Shown here: piece by piece, positions 29,042-39,296 of the stretch
How positions within the stretch are numbered: the stretch's first letter is position 1
Layout of the letters: each line of letters opens with the position of its first letter
From: Terriglobia bacterium
GTDB taxonomy: Bacteria; Acidobacteriota; Terriglobia; JAIQFV01
Assembly (NCBI GenBank): GCA_020073085.1
Contig: JAIQFV010000003.1
Location: 1 to 64,000, forward strand
Direction: 5' to 3'
Length of the DNA stretch: 64,000 bases
Position numbers and translations under genes: made by a program
Notes under the pieces: generated by a model
What the model was told of the DNA's origin: nothing
The model's database searches: none
What the model saw: the letters and a program-made list of their open reading frames with translations, nothing else

Positions 29042-29515
29042 CTAAGAAACCAATGCCTTAAACGTTGTTGGAATCTCGCCTTCATAAAAGATGCATTCCT
29101 GGCAATACTTCTCAAGAGGCTCGAACCGGCAGGTAGGGCAGCCCTCCAACACCTGGAGGGTGCTATGAAGTTCCTCCCTCATCTTGTTTAGAAAGGCGAT
29201 CTTGAAATTAAGGGTCTTCTCCTGCTCTGTCAGGATCGTTTTGATCTTGCCAACAGCGTCTTTCTTGTTGGCAGCCTTTTCCTTGGCACAGAATATCTCC
29301 TCGATCTCCGACAGTTTCAGGCCATACTCTTTGAGGTTATTGATCGTGACAATCTTGTCGACACAGTCTCGAGAATACAGCCGGTTTCCCTTGGTACTGT
29401 GCTCAGTGGGGGTAAGGAGCCCGATTTCCTCATAGAAACGAAGAGTCCGTGGCGTTATACCCGTCATTCTCGCCAGTTTACCGATCCTCATCAAGTGATT
29501 TTGGCGTGTAGCCAT
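29042..29515 (-). CDS. MerR-family regulator with four-cysteine C-terminus, in the IscR position
   Basis: 157 residues from the ATG at 29515; the longer in-frame start at 29569 would overlap the promoter. The N-terminal winged helix is clear (MRIGKLARMTGITPRTLRFYEE with GLLTP). The dimerisation helix runs over about 85-122. The C-terminus carries CxxC-x8-CxxC (Cys126, 129, 138, 141), plus Cys51 and Cys76. Such a set could bind an Fe-S cluster or a metal. It is first in the merR-iscS-iscU-nfu arm, where proteobacteria usually have iscR. I infer it senses Fe-S or iron status and controls both arms; known metal-sensing MerR proteins support the style of sensing but not this exact function. Confidence 0.85.
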   Translation of the reverse strand: MATRQNHLMRIGKLARMTGITPRTLRFYEEIGLLTPTEHSTKGNRLYSRDCVDKIVTINNLKEYGLKLSEIEEIFCAKEKAANKKDAVGKIKTILTEQEKTLNFKIAFLNKMREELHSTLQVLEGCPTCRFEPLEKYCQECIFYEGEIPTTFKALVS

Positions 29516-29537
29516 ACATGAGACCTTTTTTCTAAAG

Positions 29538-29569
29538 TTTACGATAACGTAAATAAAAATAGGTGTCAA
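29538..29569 (-). promoter_or_regulatory. Promoter and palindromic operator of the merR-iscS arm
   Basis: On the minus strand TTGACA (29564-29569) is followed after 17 bases by TATCGT (29541-29546). A perfect palindrome TTTACG-ATAA-CGTAAA (29538-29553) overlaps the -10, 23 bases before the merR start. This is the expected place for an autoregulatory operator. Confidence 0.6.
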
Positions 29570-29785
29570 GGGCTTTTTGAAACGAATAATGTCTGCTTCA
29601 AACGAATCTTTTGCCGACGGTTTACTGGGGTGTTGTTACAGCTGCTGGATACTGTTTAACATGTTGAAATATAATAGTATTATTTAACACATGGACTATC
29701 ATAATAAAGCCTGGATTGAGATGCGAATCGAATGGAGAGGAGCATTTTTGAACGGATTCTTTTAAGGCAGAGGAGTTTTTTTGGT

Positions 29786-29814
29786 TTGACAAGATTTAAC
29801 TTAAACGTTAATTT
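29786..29814 (+). promoter_or_regulatory. Promoter-like region of the iscA arm with related palindrome
   Basis: TTGACA (29786-29791) is followed after 17 bases by TAATTT (29809-29814). An inverted repeat TTAAC-N6-GTTAA (29796-29811) lies in the spacer and shares the AACGT core with the operator of the divergent promoter. A second possible -10 is TATAAA at 29832-29837, 28 bases before the iscA start. The remaining bases 29570-29785 are AT-rich with nothing else recognised. Confidence 0.45.
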
Positions 29815-29864
29815 ATCGGGTCGAGGGCCCTTATAAACATTAATCCGGACGAGGTCATCAAGCC

Positions 29865-30185
29865 ATGATCACGCTCACTGAGGCAGCAGCCGAAAAGATT
29901 CAGCAAACGATACAGAAGAAGGGTCAGCCCGACGCCGGTCTTCGAGTCCGTGTGGTGGGCGGAGGTTGTTCAGGCTTACAGTACAACCTCGACCTTGAGA
30001 CTCAAGAGCGGAAGGGCGACAAGACGTTCGAATCGAATGGAGTCAGGGTTTACGTTGACCTGAAGAGCCTCCTTTATCTGAAAGGGACGGAGATTGATTT
30101 TGTTGACGCCCTCCAAGGTGGAGGATTTAAGTTCAAGAACCCTAACTCCCACGGAAGCTGCAGTTGCGGGGAGTCGTTTCACTGA
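29865..30185 (+). CDS. iscA: A-type iron-sulfur carrier IscA (HesB family)
   Basis: 106 residues. The three conserved cysteines are in GGGCSGLQY (Cys35) and SCSCGESF (Cys99, Cys101). A-type carriers hold [2Fe-2S]/[4Fe-4S] clusters or iron for delivery to apo-proteins. It is first in the plus-strand ISC arm iscA-iscX-hscB-hscA, divergent from merR-iscS-iscU-nfu. ErpA-like function cannot be distinguished from sequence. Confidence 0.93.
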   Translation: MITLTEAAAEKIQQTIQKKGQPDAGLRVRVVGGGCSGLQYNLDLETQERKGDKTFESNGVRVYVDLKSLLYLKGTEIDFVDALQGGGFKFKNPNSHGSCSCGESFH

Positions 30186-30260
30186 TATTGGCCTGAGCGC
30201 TGATCAGGCGTGGACCTCTTCACGGCAGGAACCGAATAAGAACCCGGGAGACCGATTAGA

Positions 30261-30464
30261 ATGGAATGGGATGACGTTGAGGAAATCGCCGAACAGTTGA
30301 GTCTGCAGCACCCGGAGATCAAGGATCCATTCTCAGTCCGGTTTGTTGATCTGCTTCAGTGGATTGTGAACCTGGATGGATTTGATGGGGAGAAGAATCC
30401 AAAGACCTCGATGGAGGGGAAATTGGAGAGCATTGTCCAGGCTTGGGCCGATTATCTCCATTGA
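30261..30464 (+). CDS. iscX: IscX-like iron-sulfur accessory protein
   Basis: 67 residues. It matches the small acidic IscX (YfhJ) family. The motifs are WDDVEEIAEQL at the start, SVRFVDLLQWIVNLDGFDG in the middle and ILE/ESIVQAWADYL at the end. IscX binds iron and IscS and tunes cluster assembly in E. coli. GGGAG precedes the start. It lies between iscA and hscB, as part of the same transcript. Confidence 0.85.
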   Translation: MEWDDVEEIAEQLSLQHPEIKDPFSVRFVDLLQWIVNLDGFDGEKNPKTSMEGKLESIVQAWADYLH

Positions 30465-30537
30465 TTCGGGATCCCTCGGGCCTGAACTACTCTTGGCCTT
30501 TCGATAGCTTTGGAAGGGGGATCAGAGGAAAGGATTT

Positions 30538-31257
30538 ATGCGAGTCGTTTGTATCAGCTGCGATTCCCGGGAGTCCGGACACTGGTGTAGTCAATGCGGC
30601 GCCATTCTTCCGACCCCGGAAAACGAGGATTATTTCTCAATTCTGGGGCTCCCTCAGAAGATCAATGTGGACGAAGCCGTTCTGAAGGAGAGGTTTTTTG
30701 ATTTGAACCGCGCCTTTCACCCGGATCGTGCGGCAAAGTTGACCGATGAACGCATGCGTGAAATCGCCCTCCGCAAATCGGTGTTGATTAACAACGGTTT
30801 TAACACGTTGCGAGACCGGACGCGCCGGATCCACTACCTGGTCCGCCAGGAACTGGGGGAGCGTGAGGAAAAATCCGGCCACGTTCCCGTGGAGTTATTT
30901 GAGTTGGTGGAGGAAATCAATGACCTTATGGCAGAGGTCCACGAGGCGAAGCAGGCGAAAGAACGGGCTGAAAGGGGACCCGTCCCGGGCAATGGAGATC
31001 ATTTGAACGGCCTCGTCTCGCGGTTACAAGCGCATCTTCAGGATTTGACGACCCGCCGGGAGGCCTTTGAGCAGGGATTGCGTTCCAAGGAACAGGAATG
31101 GGATGCGCTCTGCGACAGTACTCACAACTTTGAGAACCTGGATATCCTGGCAAGAGCTAAGCGGCGCCAGATTGTCTCTGCGCTGGCGGCCAAGATGGAC
31201 GAGATTTCGTACGTGGATTCTCTGATCCGTCGAATCAAAGACACCCTCTATGAGTAA
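30538..31257 (+). CDS. hscB: Fe-S co-chaperone HscB with N-terminal zinc-finger motif
   Basis: 239 residues. The J-domain spans about 31-100 with the HPD motif at 61-63 (AFHPDRAAKL). The C-terminal three-helix domain should bind IscU. The first 21 residues carry CxxC-x8-CxxC (Cys5, 8, 17, 20; CISC then CSQC), as in animal and plant HscB but absent from the E. coli protein. It is longer than E. coli HscB (171 residues), mainly through the finger and an extra charged helical stretch around 140-190. The ATG at 30538 follows AGGAAAGG. Its end overlaps hscA by 8 bases. Confidence 0.92.
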   Translation: MRVVCISCDSRESGHWCSQCGAILPTPENEDYFSILGLPQKINVDEAVLKERFFDLNRAFHPDRAAKLTDERMREIALRKSVLINNGFNTLRDRTRRIHYLVRQELGEREEKSGHVPVELFELVEEINDLMAEVHEAKQAKERAERGPVPGNGDHLNGLVSRLQAHLQDLTTRREAFEQGLRSKEQEWDALCDSTHNFENLDILARAKRRQIVSALAAKMDEISYVDSLIRRIKDTLYE

Positions 31258-33124
31258 TAATTTGATGACCAATAAGATCATCGGCATTGATCTCGGGACA
31301 ACGAATTCAGTTGTGGCGGTCATGGAAGGGGGGAAGGTCACCGTCATCCCCGATGACGAGCAGCAGAAGTTGTGTCCTTCCATCGTCGGCTTTCAGGAAG
31401 GGGGAACGCCGCTGGTCGGCACTGCAGCCCGCAATCAGCTTGTTCTCAATCCCCGGAACACCATTTACTCGATCAAGCGTTTCATGGGCCGGCGACACAG
31501 TGAAGTCACGAAAGAAGAAAGTTCGCTTTCATACGAGATCTTTGGCAAGCCGGAAGAGATGGTAAAAGTTCGGTCGAGGGGGCGTGTCCTCACCCCGCCG
31601 GAAATCTCGGCCATGATACTTCGGAATTTGAAGGAGCGGGCGGGCCGGTACTTGGGGGCCGAGGTCGCTCAGGCCATCATCACGGTACCGGCCTATTTCA
31701 ACGACAGCCAGCGTCAGGCCACCAAGGATGCAGGTGGATTGGCGGGCTTGGAAGTGGTGAGAATCATCAACGAACCGACGGCAGCGGCCCTCGCCTACGG
31801 TCTCGACAAGAAGCATGTTTCGAAGATTGCAGTATTTGATCTCGGCGGAGGGACCTTCGATATCTCCATCCTCGAGCTCTCGCAGGGGATTTTCCACGTC
31901 CTCGCCACCAATGGCGATACCCACCTGGGGGGCGACGATATCGACAAGCGTTTGGTGGAGTGGGTTTATTCGGAATTTGAGGGCGAGAACGGGTATGCGC
32001 TCAAGAGGGCCCCGGAAGTTTTTGAGCGTGTGCGGCAGGAAGTCGAGAAAGTGAAGTGTGAGCTTTCATTCAGCGCAGCCGTCGAGGTGAGCCTTCCCCT
32101 CCTCGATGCCCGCGACGGAAAGGTATCGAACTTCCATCGAATGCTGCGACGGGCCGACCTTGAAACCCTTAGCCGCGATATCGTGGAGCGGACGATTAAT
32201 CCCTGTCGTCGTGCCATGGATGATGCGGGGCTGGATCCGGGCGAGCTTGATGAGGTCATTCTCGTGGGGGGGAGTACGCGCATGCCCCTGGTCCGGGACC
32301 GGGTGAAGGCCGTTTTTGAGAAGGAGCCCAATACCAGTGTTAATCCCGACGAGGTCGTGGCAATCGGTGCGGCCATCCAGGGCGCCGTGCTGTCGGGCGA
32401 TGTCTCCGACGTCCTGTTGCTGGATGTCAATCCTCTATCCCTGGGAATCGAGACCTATGGCGGAGCGATGAGCAAGCTGATTTTCCGGAACTCGCCCATC
32501 CCTGCCACCGCAAATGAGGTGTTCACGACGGCGGTGGACAACCAGACCGCCATTGATGTGCACGTCCTTCAAGGGGAACGCGAGATGGCCGCAGATAATC
32601 GGACGCTGGCGCGCTTTGCGTTAAGCGGCATCAAACCGCAACCCGCCGGAGGCCCCCGAATTGAAGTCATCTTTGTGATCGACGTGAACGGGATTCTGAA
32701 TGTCACGGCGAAGGATCAATCCACCGGGAAAGAGGAACACATCGAAGTCAAGCCGAGCTATGGTCTGACAGAAGAAGAAGTCGCCCGGCATGTGGATGAA
32801 TCCGTGGAACACGCATTTGAGGACATGGACCGCCGCATGTGGGTGGACCACAAGCAGGAGGCTGAACGGGTGGTTGCCGCCACGATGAAGACAATGTCTC
32901 AGCACGGCGCAAAGCTCGAAGGCCCGATGCGGGAGAAGGTCCTGTTGCTGGTGGAGCGGACCCAAAAGGCTCTTGAAGGCGGGGACTGGCACGACTTGAA
33001 GGCTGCCTTGGATGCGCTCAACGAGGCCACCCTGCCACTCGCGGAATTGCTGGTGACAGAGGCGATCAAAGCCGAAGGTACTCTCGGCAGGCCGGGAACC
33101 CATTCCCCTTCATCGCATCACTAG
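31250..33124 (+). CDS. hscA: Hsp70-type Fe-S chaperone HscA
   Basis: 624 residues. The ATPase domain begins [19 protein letters not shown]. Phosphate loops are visible as [15 protein letters not shown] and [13 protein letters not shown]. The substrate-binding domain starts about residue 390. HscA with HscB helps move clusters from IscU, whose LPPVK motif is present in this locus. The position directly after hscB, with an 8-base overlap (an ATG at 31265 is also possible), favours HscA over DnaK. The C-terminus lacks the EEVD/DDK-type tail of DnaK. Confidence 0.92.
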   Translation: MSNNLMTNKIIGIDLGTTNSVVAVMEGGKVTVIPDDEQQKLCPSIVGFQEGGTPLVGTAARNQLVLNPRNTIYSIKRFMGRRHSEVTKEESSLSYEIFGKPEEMVKVRSRGRVLTPPEISAMILRNLKERAGRYLGAEVAQAIITVPAYFNDSQRQATKDAGGLAGLEVVRIINEPTAAALAYGLDKKHVSKIAVFDLGGGTFDISILELSQGIFHVLATNGDTHLGGDDIDKRLVEWVYSEFEGENGYALKRAPEVFERVRQEVEKVKCELSFSAAVEVSLPLLDARDGKVSNFHRMLRRADLETLSRDIVERTINPCRRAMDDAGLDPGELDEVILVGGSTRMPLVRDRVKAVFEKEPNTSVNPDEVVAIGAAIQGAVLSGDVSDVLLLDVNPLSLGIETYGGAMSKLIFRNSPIPATANEVFTTAVDNQTAIDVHVLQGEREMAADNRTLARFALSGIKPQPAGGPRIEVIFVIDVNGILNVTAKDQSTGKEEHIEVKPSYGLTEEEVARHVDESVEHAFEDMDRRMWVDHKQEAERVVAATMKTMSQHGAKLEGPMREKVLLLVERTQKALEGGDWHDLKAALDALNEATLPLAELLVTEAIKAEGTLGRPGTHSPSSHH

Positions 33125-33137
33125 TCCGGGAACACTG

Positions 33138-33629
33138 ATGGACGCCATCCTACGATTCTTCCAAGCGCTCTGTTTGGTCCTGTGGCTGGGGGGAATGATT
33201 TTCTTTGGACTGGTTGTCGCCCCCTCGGCCTTCGCGGTTTTGCCGACGCGTCAACTGGCAGGAACGCTGGTGGGGACCACGCTCTTTAAACTCAACTACC
33301 TTTCCTGCATTCTTCTCGCGGTTTTCCTTCTCCTGACGCTGGTCGCTTCCGCCCTTGGAAGCCGGCCCCGGAAGGTCCGCCGGCACATCCTCGCCGCGGC
33401 GGCGGCCGTGGCGCTTGCCCTCTCGCTCTACGCGTGGGGTGGGGTTGATCGGCGAATGCACGCTCTGCGGACGAGGATGGATGCTGTCGAAACGTCCGTC
33501 GCCGAGGATCCGACCCGGGCGGAATTCGATCGCCTGCATCGCCGGTCAGTCGCCTTTTTTGGGGTGAATGTGGTTCTGGGATTGTTGATGCTGGGGTTGT
33601 GGACTCGCGAGATCGGTCGACCGCAATGA
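33138..33629 (+). CDS. DUF4149-type small membrane protein
   Basis: 163 residues with four predicted membrane helices (about 5-30, 45-70, 82-100 and 137-157). The N-terminal pattern FFQALCLVLWLGGMIFFGLVVAP is typical of DUF4149. It starts 13 bases after hscA and is likely transcribed with it. Function unknown. Confidence 0.75.
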   Translation: MDAILRFFQALCLVLWLGGMIFFGLVVAPSAFAVLPTRQLAGTLVGTTLFKLNYLSCILLAVFLLLTLVASALGSRPRKVRRHILAAAAAVALALSLYAWGGVDRRMHALRTRMDAVETSVAEDPTRAEFDRLHRRSVAFFGVNVVLGLLMLGLWTREIGRPQ

Positions 33630-33654
33630 CCGGGGATCAATCCCCCGGGACGGT

Positions 33655-34266
33655 TCAGTTCGGGATTTCTTCATGCTTCTTTCGCAATAGAAAATAAATC
33701 GCGAAGATCCCGACGAGGGTCAGAACCATTGACAACGCCAACCAGGGGTAGTGTTCCCTCATCCAGTGCATCCCCTGCTCCCCCATTTTCATGGCAAGGT
33801 ACCCTTCCAAATAGTAGCGGAAGCTCCGGCCGAACAATACTGCCGTAATAAACTTCCATGGCTTGATCTCGAAGACGCCCGCGGAGAGGACAAACACTTT
33901 AAAGGGGGTGGGGGGAGGAAGGATGGACGGGATCACTACCGCCAGTATCCCGTAACGATCAAACCATCGCCGCACCCGGGCCACTTTGACAGGATCGAAC
34001 TTCTTGTGAAGGAGGGCATGGCCCCCCCGCCGCCCGACCCAGTACAGTGCGGTACATCCCAAAACTGATCCGATCACCGTCATGGATGCCAGGTACAACA
34101 TGCGCTCCGGGTTGTGGAAGGAATTGGTCATAATAATGACGTCGTTCACTTCCGGAAAAGACAGAAACGAGGAGTCAAAAAAGGCGATGATCAGCAGCCC
34201 CGGCCCGCCGAAGGTCGCGGCGATAGATTTCAGAAAAGCAGTGATCTTCCCCATGATCGATTGCAT
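33655..34266 (-). CDS. DedA/VTT-domain membrane protein
   Basis: 203 residues with several membrane helices. The VTT core is seen as FFDSSFLSFPEVNDVIIM at the start of the domain, then the G-rich ALYWVGRRGG and a proline-rich re-entrant piece ILPPPTPFKVFVLSAG. DedA-family proteins help lipid carrier or phospholipid scrambling and membrane stress resistance. It is convergent with the DUF4149 gene. Substrate unknown. Confidence 0.8.
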   Translation of the reverse strand: MQSIMGKITAFLKSIAATFGGPGLLIIAFFDSSFLSFPEVNDVIIMTNSFHNPERMLYLASMTVIGSVLGCTALYWVGRRGGHALLHKKFDPVKVARVRRWFDRYGILAVVIPSILPPPTPFKVFVLSAGVFEIKPWKFITAVLFGRSFRYYLEGYLAMKMGEQGMHWMREHYPWLALSMVLTLVGIFAIYFLLRKKHEEIPN

Positions 34267-34510
34267 GCGATTGATTTCTTCGTTGGAACTTCAGCGAGGC
34301 GCCTTTGGGTCGGACGGGCAACTGCGAGTGTGCCGATGGGCCGGACTCAAGAGACCGCCCATGATAACGAAGCGGGAATACCTTGTCAAAAAGTTGTTTA
34401 CGGAAAAAGGGAAAATGCCTCCGCCGAGGTCCTGGTCGAACAGAGAGACCCCTTCCCGCTCCACGACGACCCCCTCTTTGCTTCTTGAGTCCGTCAGGGT
34501 CTTTCGCTAG

Positions 34511-36562
<2,052 letters not shown>

Positions 36563-36677
36563 AACGCGGTGGCGATGGTACTCACTTTCCGGATGAAAGG
36601 ACCTCCTTCCTTAACCCATCCTTGCCTGAGCCGTATCTAAGCGGTCCTAGACGGTCTAGGTCTGGAAAGATTCAACG

Positions 36678-38288
36678 ATGCGAACAGCCTTGATTCTCAG
36701 CGGTGGAGGGGCCAAGTCAGCCTACGAGGCAGGCGTCCTGAAAGCCCTTGAGGATAACAATGTGCGTGTGGATCTGGTCATCGGAACGTCTGCCGGGGCG
36801 TTGAATGCCGTCTTCTATGCCGTGGGCGAGACCGAACGGCTCTATAACGGGCAAGGGACCGGACTCTGGCAACGCATCAGCAAGAAGGCCATCCTCCGCG
36901 ACGGGCTTCTCTCCACTTTTTATTCTCGAGTCGTGAGCTGGAAGCTTGCCTGGCTGGGCATCGCGGTCTCTCTCTTGAACCTGGTTTTCTTTGCGTTGGG
37001 GTTCTCCGTGGTCTTTCTTACCGGGTATTATGTCAGCGTCAAGAATCAAGGGATTTCGAAGGCGATGGGAAGGTTGGGAAGTAACCTCCTGGCGGGGATC
37101 TTCTATGGATCCGTGTTGCTCGCCGTGATGATGGTCCTCGAATACCTTTTCGTTGGCAGGGTCGCCCTCACGGTTTACCACTGGTTGAAGATCAAGTTGG
37201 GGATCGTCCCCGTCAATGACGAATCTCTGAACAATCTTCGAGTCACCGCCCGACATATCCCGCGGCTTACCAAGAAGATTTTGACTCGCTGGCTGAAGCT
37301 GCCGTGGGATGTGCTGGACTCCGACCGGCTTGTGGAGAGCATCCATCAAGTGGACGCGCCGGCGTATTTTTCTGCGCGCCCGCTCGAGGAAATGTTGCGC
37401 GGAGAGATCCACAGGGTCCTGTCAGACCAGAACCTGACCGCCTCGCAGACAAACTCTACAGAAATTGGACTCACCTTCACCACGTGGCTGCATTCCAAAG
37501 TGGAAGGGAACGATCCGCGGTTTCGGGAATTGATGATCACAGCAACCGATCTGAACGCCAAGACGGAGTGTCTTTTCCTGGCGCTCCGCGACCAATATCG
37601 CGAACAACTCGTGACCCAACGGCTGAGAAGATACGACCTCAACAAGGGCGACCTTTTTGTCCATTCCCAGGGGATCGATCACTGCGGTCCAGATTACATC
37701 GACTTGCTGTACGAGGAGAATGGTTGCTTGCTCCTCGATGCGTTGTTAGCTTCGACTTCCATCATTGGGGTCTTTCCGGCCCGAAAAATCAAGATGCCCG
37801 CCAAAGGATACTGGCGTTCCCTCGAGCCCCCTCATACCTTTGTGGATGGTGGATTTGGCAATAATACCCCCATTCGTGACGCCATCGAAGCCGGCGCGAC
37901 GCACCTCATCGTAGTCCAGGTGGAACCGAAGAACGTGGTCGAACCGCTCAATAATCCGGAGGAACTCAATGCCACCTTGCCTTGCCTGATGAGGACGGTG
38001 GAGACGGTTCTCGATACAACCGTGGATGATGACTACCGGTACTATGAACTTTGGAACAAGTATGTCCCCAGGGACCAGCGCATCAAGATGTCCATCGTGC
38101 AGCCCCGGTCTTCATTGTGTATTGCGACCCTGGACTTCGATGGCGGGATTTCGGCCAACGGCAACAAAGTACCTCTCAGCGCCGCCTGTGCACGTGGCTA
38201 TTCGGATGCCCTGAAGCAGTTTATCTATACCGACTGGCCCCAATGGAAGGAAGAGTCTCAAAACGAATCTTCCAAACAGGTAATTTGA
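36678..38288 (+). CDS. Patatin-like phospholipase with membrane segment
   Basis: 536 residues. The oxyanion loop SGGGAKSAYEAGVLKAL is followed by the nucleophile elbow GTSAG (Ser38 in 36-40). The catalytic Asp is in DGG at 390-392 (VDGGFGNNTP), giving the Ser-Asp dyad of patatins. An unusual insertion at about 92-170 contains two or three hydrophobic stretches (LAWLGIAVSLLNLVFFALG; LLAVMMVLEYLFVG), so the enzyme is probably membrane-bound. A small CCTAGA-CGG-TCTAGG palindrome lies 18 bases before the start. It likely hydrolyses phospholipids or lysophospholipids; the substrate is not known. Confidence 0.85.
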   Translation: MRTALILSGGGAKSAYEAGVLKALEDNNVRVDLVIGTSAGALNAVFYAVGETERLYNGQGTGLWQRISKKAILRDGLLSTFYSRVVSWKLAWLGIAVSLLNLVFFALGFSVVFLTGYYVSVKNQGISKAMGRLGSNLLAGIFYGSVLLAVMMVLEYLFVGRVALTVYHWLKIKLGIVPVNDESLNNLRVTARHIPRLTKKILTRWLKLPWDVLDSDRLVESIHQVDAPAYFSARPLEEMLRGEIHRVLSDQNLTASQTNSTEIGLTFTTWLHSKVEGNDPRFRELMITATDLNAKTECLFLALRDQYREQLVTQRLRRYDLNKGDLFVHSQGIDHCGPDYIDLLYEENGCLLLDALLASTSIIGVFPARKIKMPAKGYWRSLEPPHTFVDGGFGNNTPIRDAIEAGATHLIVVQVEPKNVVEPLNNPEELNATLPCLMRTVETVLDTTVDDDYRYYELWNKYVPRDQRIKMSIVQPRSSLCIATLDFDGGISANGNKVPLSAACARGYSDALKQFIYTDWPQWKEESQNESSKQVI

Positions 38289-38362
38289 CAAGATCCCGAA
38301 CAGGCCCCAGTGCATCCGGTCGAGCCGCGTTGATTCTGATGGCACTCTCCGTCCAGTTCCCT

Positions 38363-38368
38363 TATAAT
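38363..38368 (+). promoter_or_regulatory. -10 box of rnpB
   Basis: A perfect TATAAT ends 7 bases before the first base of the RNase P RNA. The -35 is weak (TGGCAC-like near 38340). Confidence 0.65.
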
Positions 38369-38375
38369 TTGATTT

Positions 38376-38847
38376 GGCAGGCCGAGACGATCGCCGCGGT
38401 CCCGCAAGACGGGACCGGGGAGGAAAGTCCGAACTCCACAGGGCAATGTGCCACGTAACGCGTGGGCGCCTCTGGATTCCCTTGGTTTCTTTACGGGGAT
38501 CCCAGAAGGAATCGGGGGAACCGGGGGCGACGGAAAGTGCCACAGAAAACATACCGCTCCGGATTCTTGGAGTAAGGGTGAAAAGGTGCGGTAAGAGCGC
38601 ACCGCTCCTCCGGTAACGGGGGAGGCAGGGCAAACCCCACATGGAGCAAGACCAAATAGGCCTCACCTTCGGCTCCGGCCGAAAAGAATGGCCCGTTCAG
38701 ATTTCCGCTGCGGCGGAAGGGTGGGGCGGGTAGGTCGCTTGACCCCGACAGTGATGCCGGGGCTAGAGGAATGATCGTCACTTTGAATGGTTCCGGGGAT
38801 TCTGTCCGGTCACCTTCAGAGAACAGGATTCGGCTTATCGGCCTGCC
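38376..38847 (+). ncRNA. rnpB: RNase P RNA, type A
   Basis: Catalytic RNA that matures tRNA 5' ends. The closing helix P1 is GGCAGGCC (38376) pairing with GGCCTGCC (ending 38847). Conserved blocks follow in order: GAGGAAAGTCCGAACTCCAC, then GTGCCACGTAACGCGTGGGC, then GGAAAGTGCCACAGAAAACA, then GTGAAAAGGTGCGGTAAGAG, then AAACCCCACATGGAGCAAGA, then AGAGGAATGATCGTCACT, and CGGCTTATC near the 3' end. At about 472 nt it is longer than the usual 350-400. The extra length lies mainly in the region after GTAACG (38462-38526) and near 38690-38760. The promoter at 38363 defines the 5' end well. Confidence 0.95.
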
Positions 38848-39296
38848 AATTTGTTCCCCTGCGGATAAAGCCCCTCCTTCAGAATCGGCTCAAAACAATT
38901 CTCATTTTCTCAGGCAAGGTCCATTCTATTTCGGATTGTAGATTTCGGATTGCCGATTTGATGCCCGGGGCTGCTGACTTTTTGCTGGCGAGTATTCCTT
39001 TACCTCCGAGGCAGGGGCAAGACACACAAAGAACCTAAGTCAGGCTGATTCTCCCTCCGTTTAAACACGACCGCCCGGATCCATACGCATGGGATAGCAA
39101 ACTTCCTCTTGATTTAGCCGTTCAAGTCTGTATAATTGCGTCATCTTTTCAATCGACGAACCAAAGTTCTTCCCCGGTTCGGCGAACTGTGATGTAGGTT
39201 ATTGAGGGCTATCCAAATCGTTCTGAGTTGTCCAGGGCCAAGTCAAAAGGCAGTCCGAGTTAAGAAAAAATAAAAGCCAGCAGGTATTCATAACGG
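38848..39296. other. Spacer between rnpB and the NlpC/P60 gene
   Basis: No gene or RNA recognised. Two copies of ATTTCGGATTG stand at 38928-38938 and 38942-38952. The last part (39100-39296) is AT-rich and probably holds the promoter of the next gene, but no clear boxes were fixed. Confidence 0.4.

Noticed and set aside
33630-33648. CCGGGGAT/ATCCCCCGG hairpin between two convergent genes
   Set aside because: Stem is bulged, loop is two bases and no T-run follows; possible weak bidirectional end only.
38928-38952. Two copies of ATTTCGGATTG
   Set aside because: Only two short copies; may be a fragment of a dispersed repeat but cannot be judged here.
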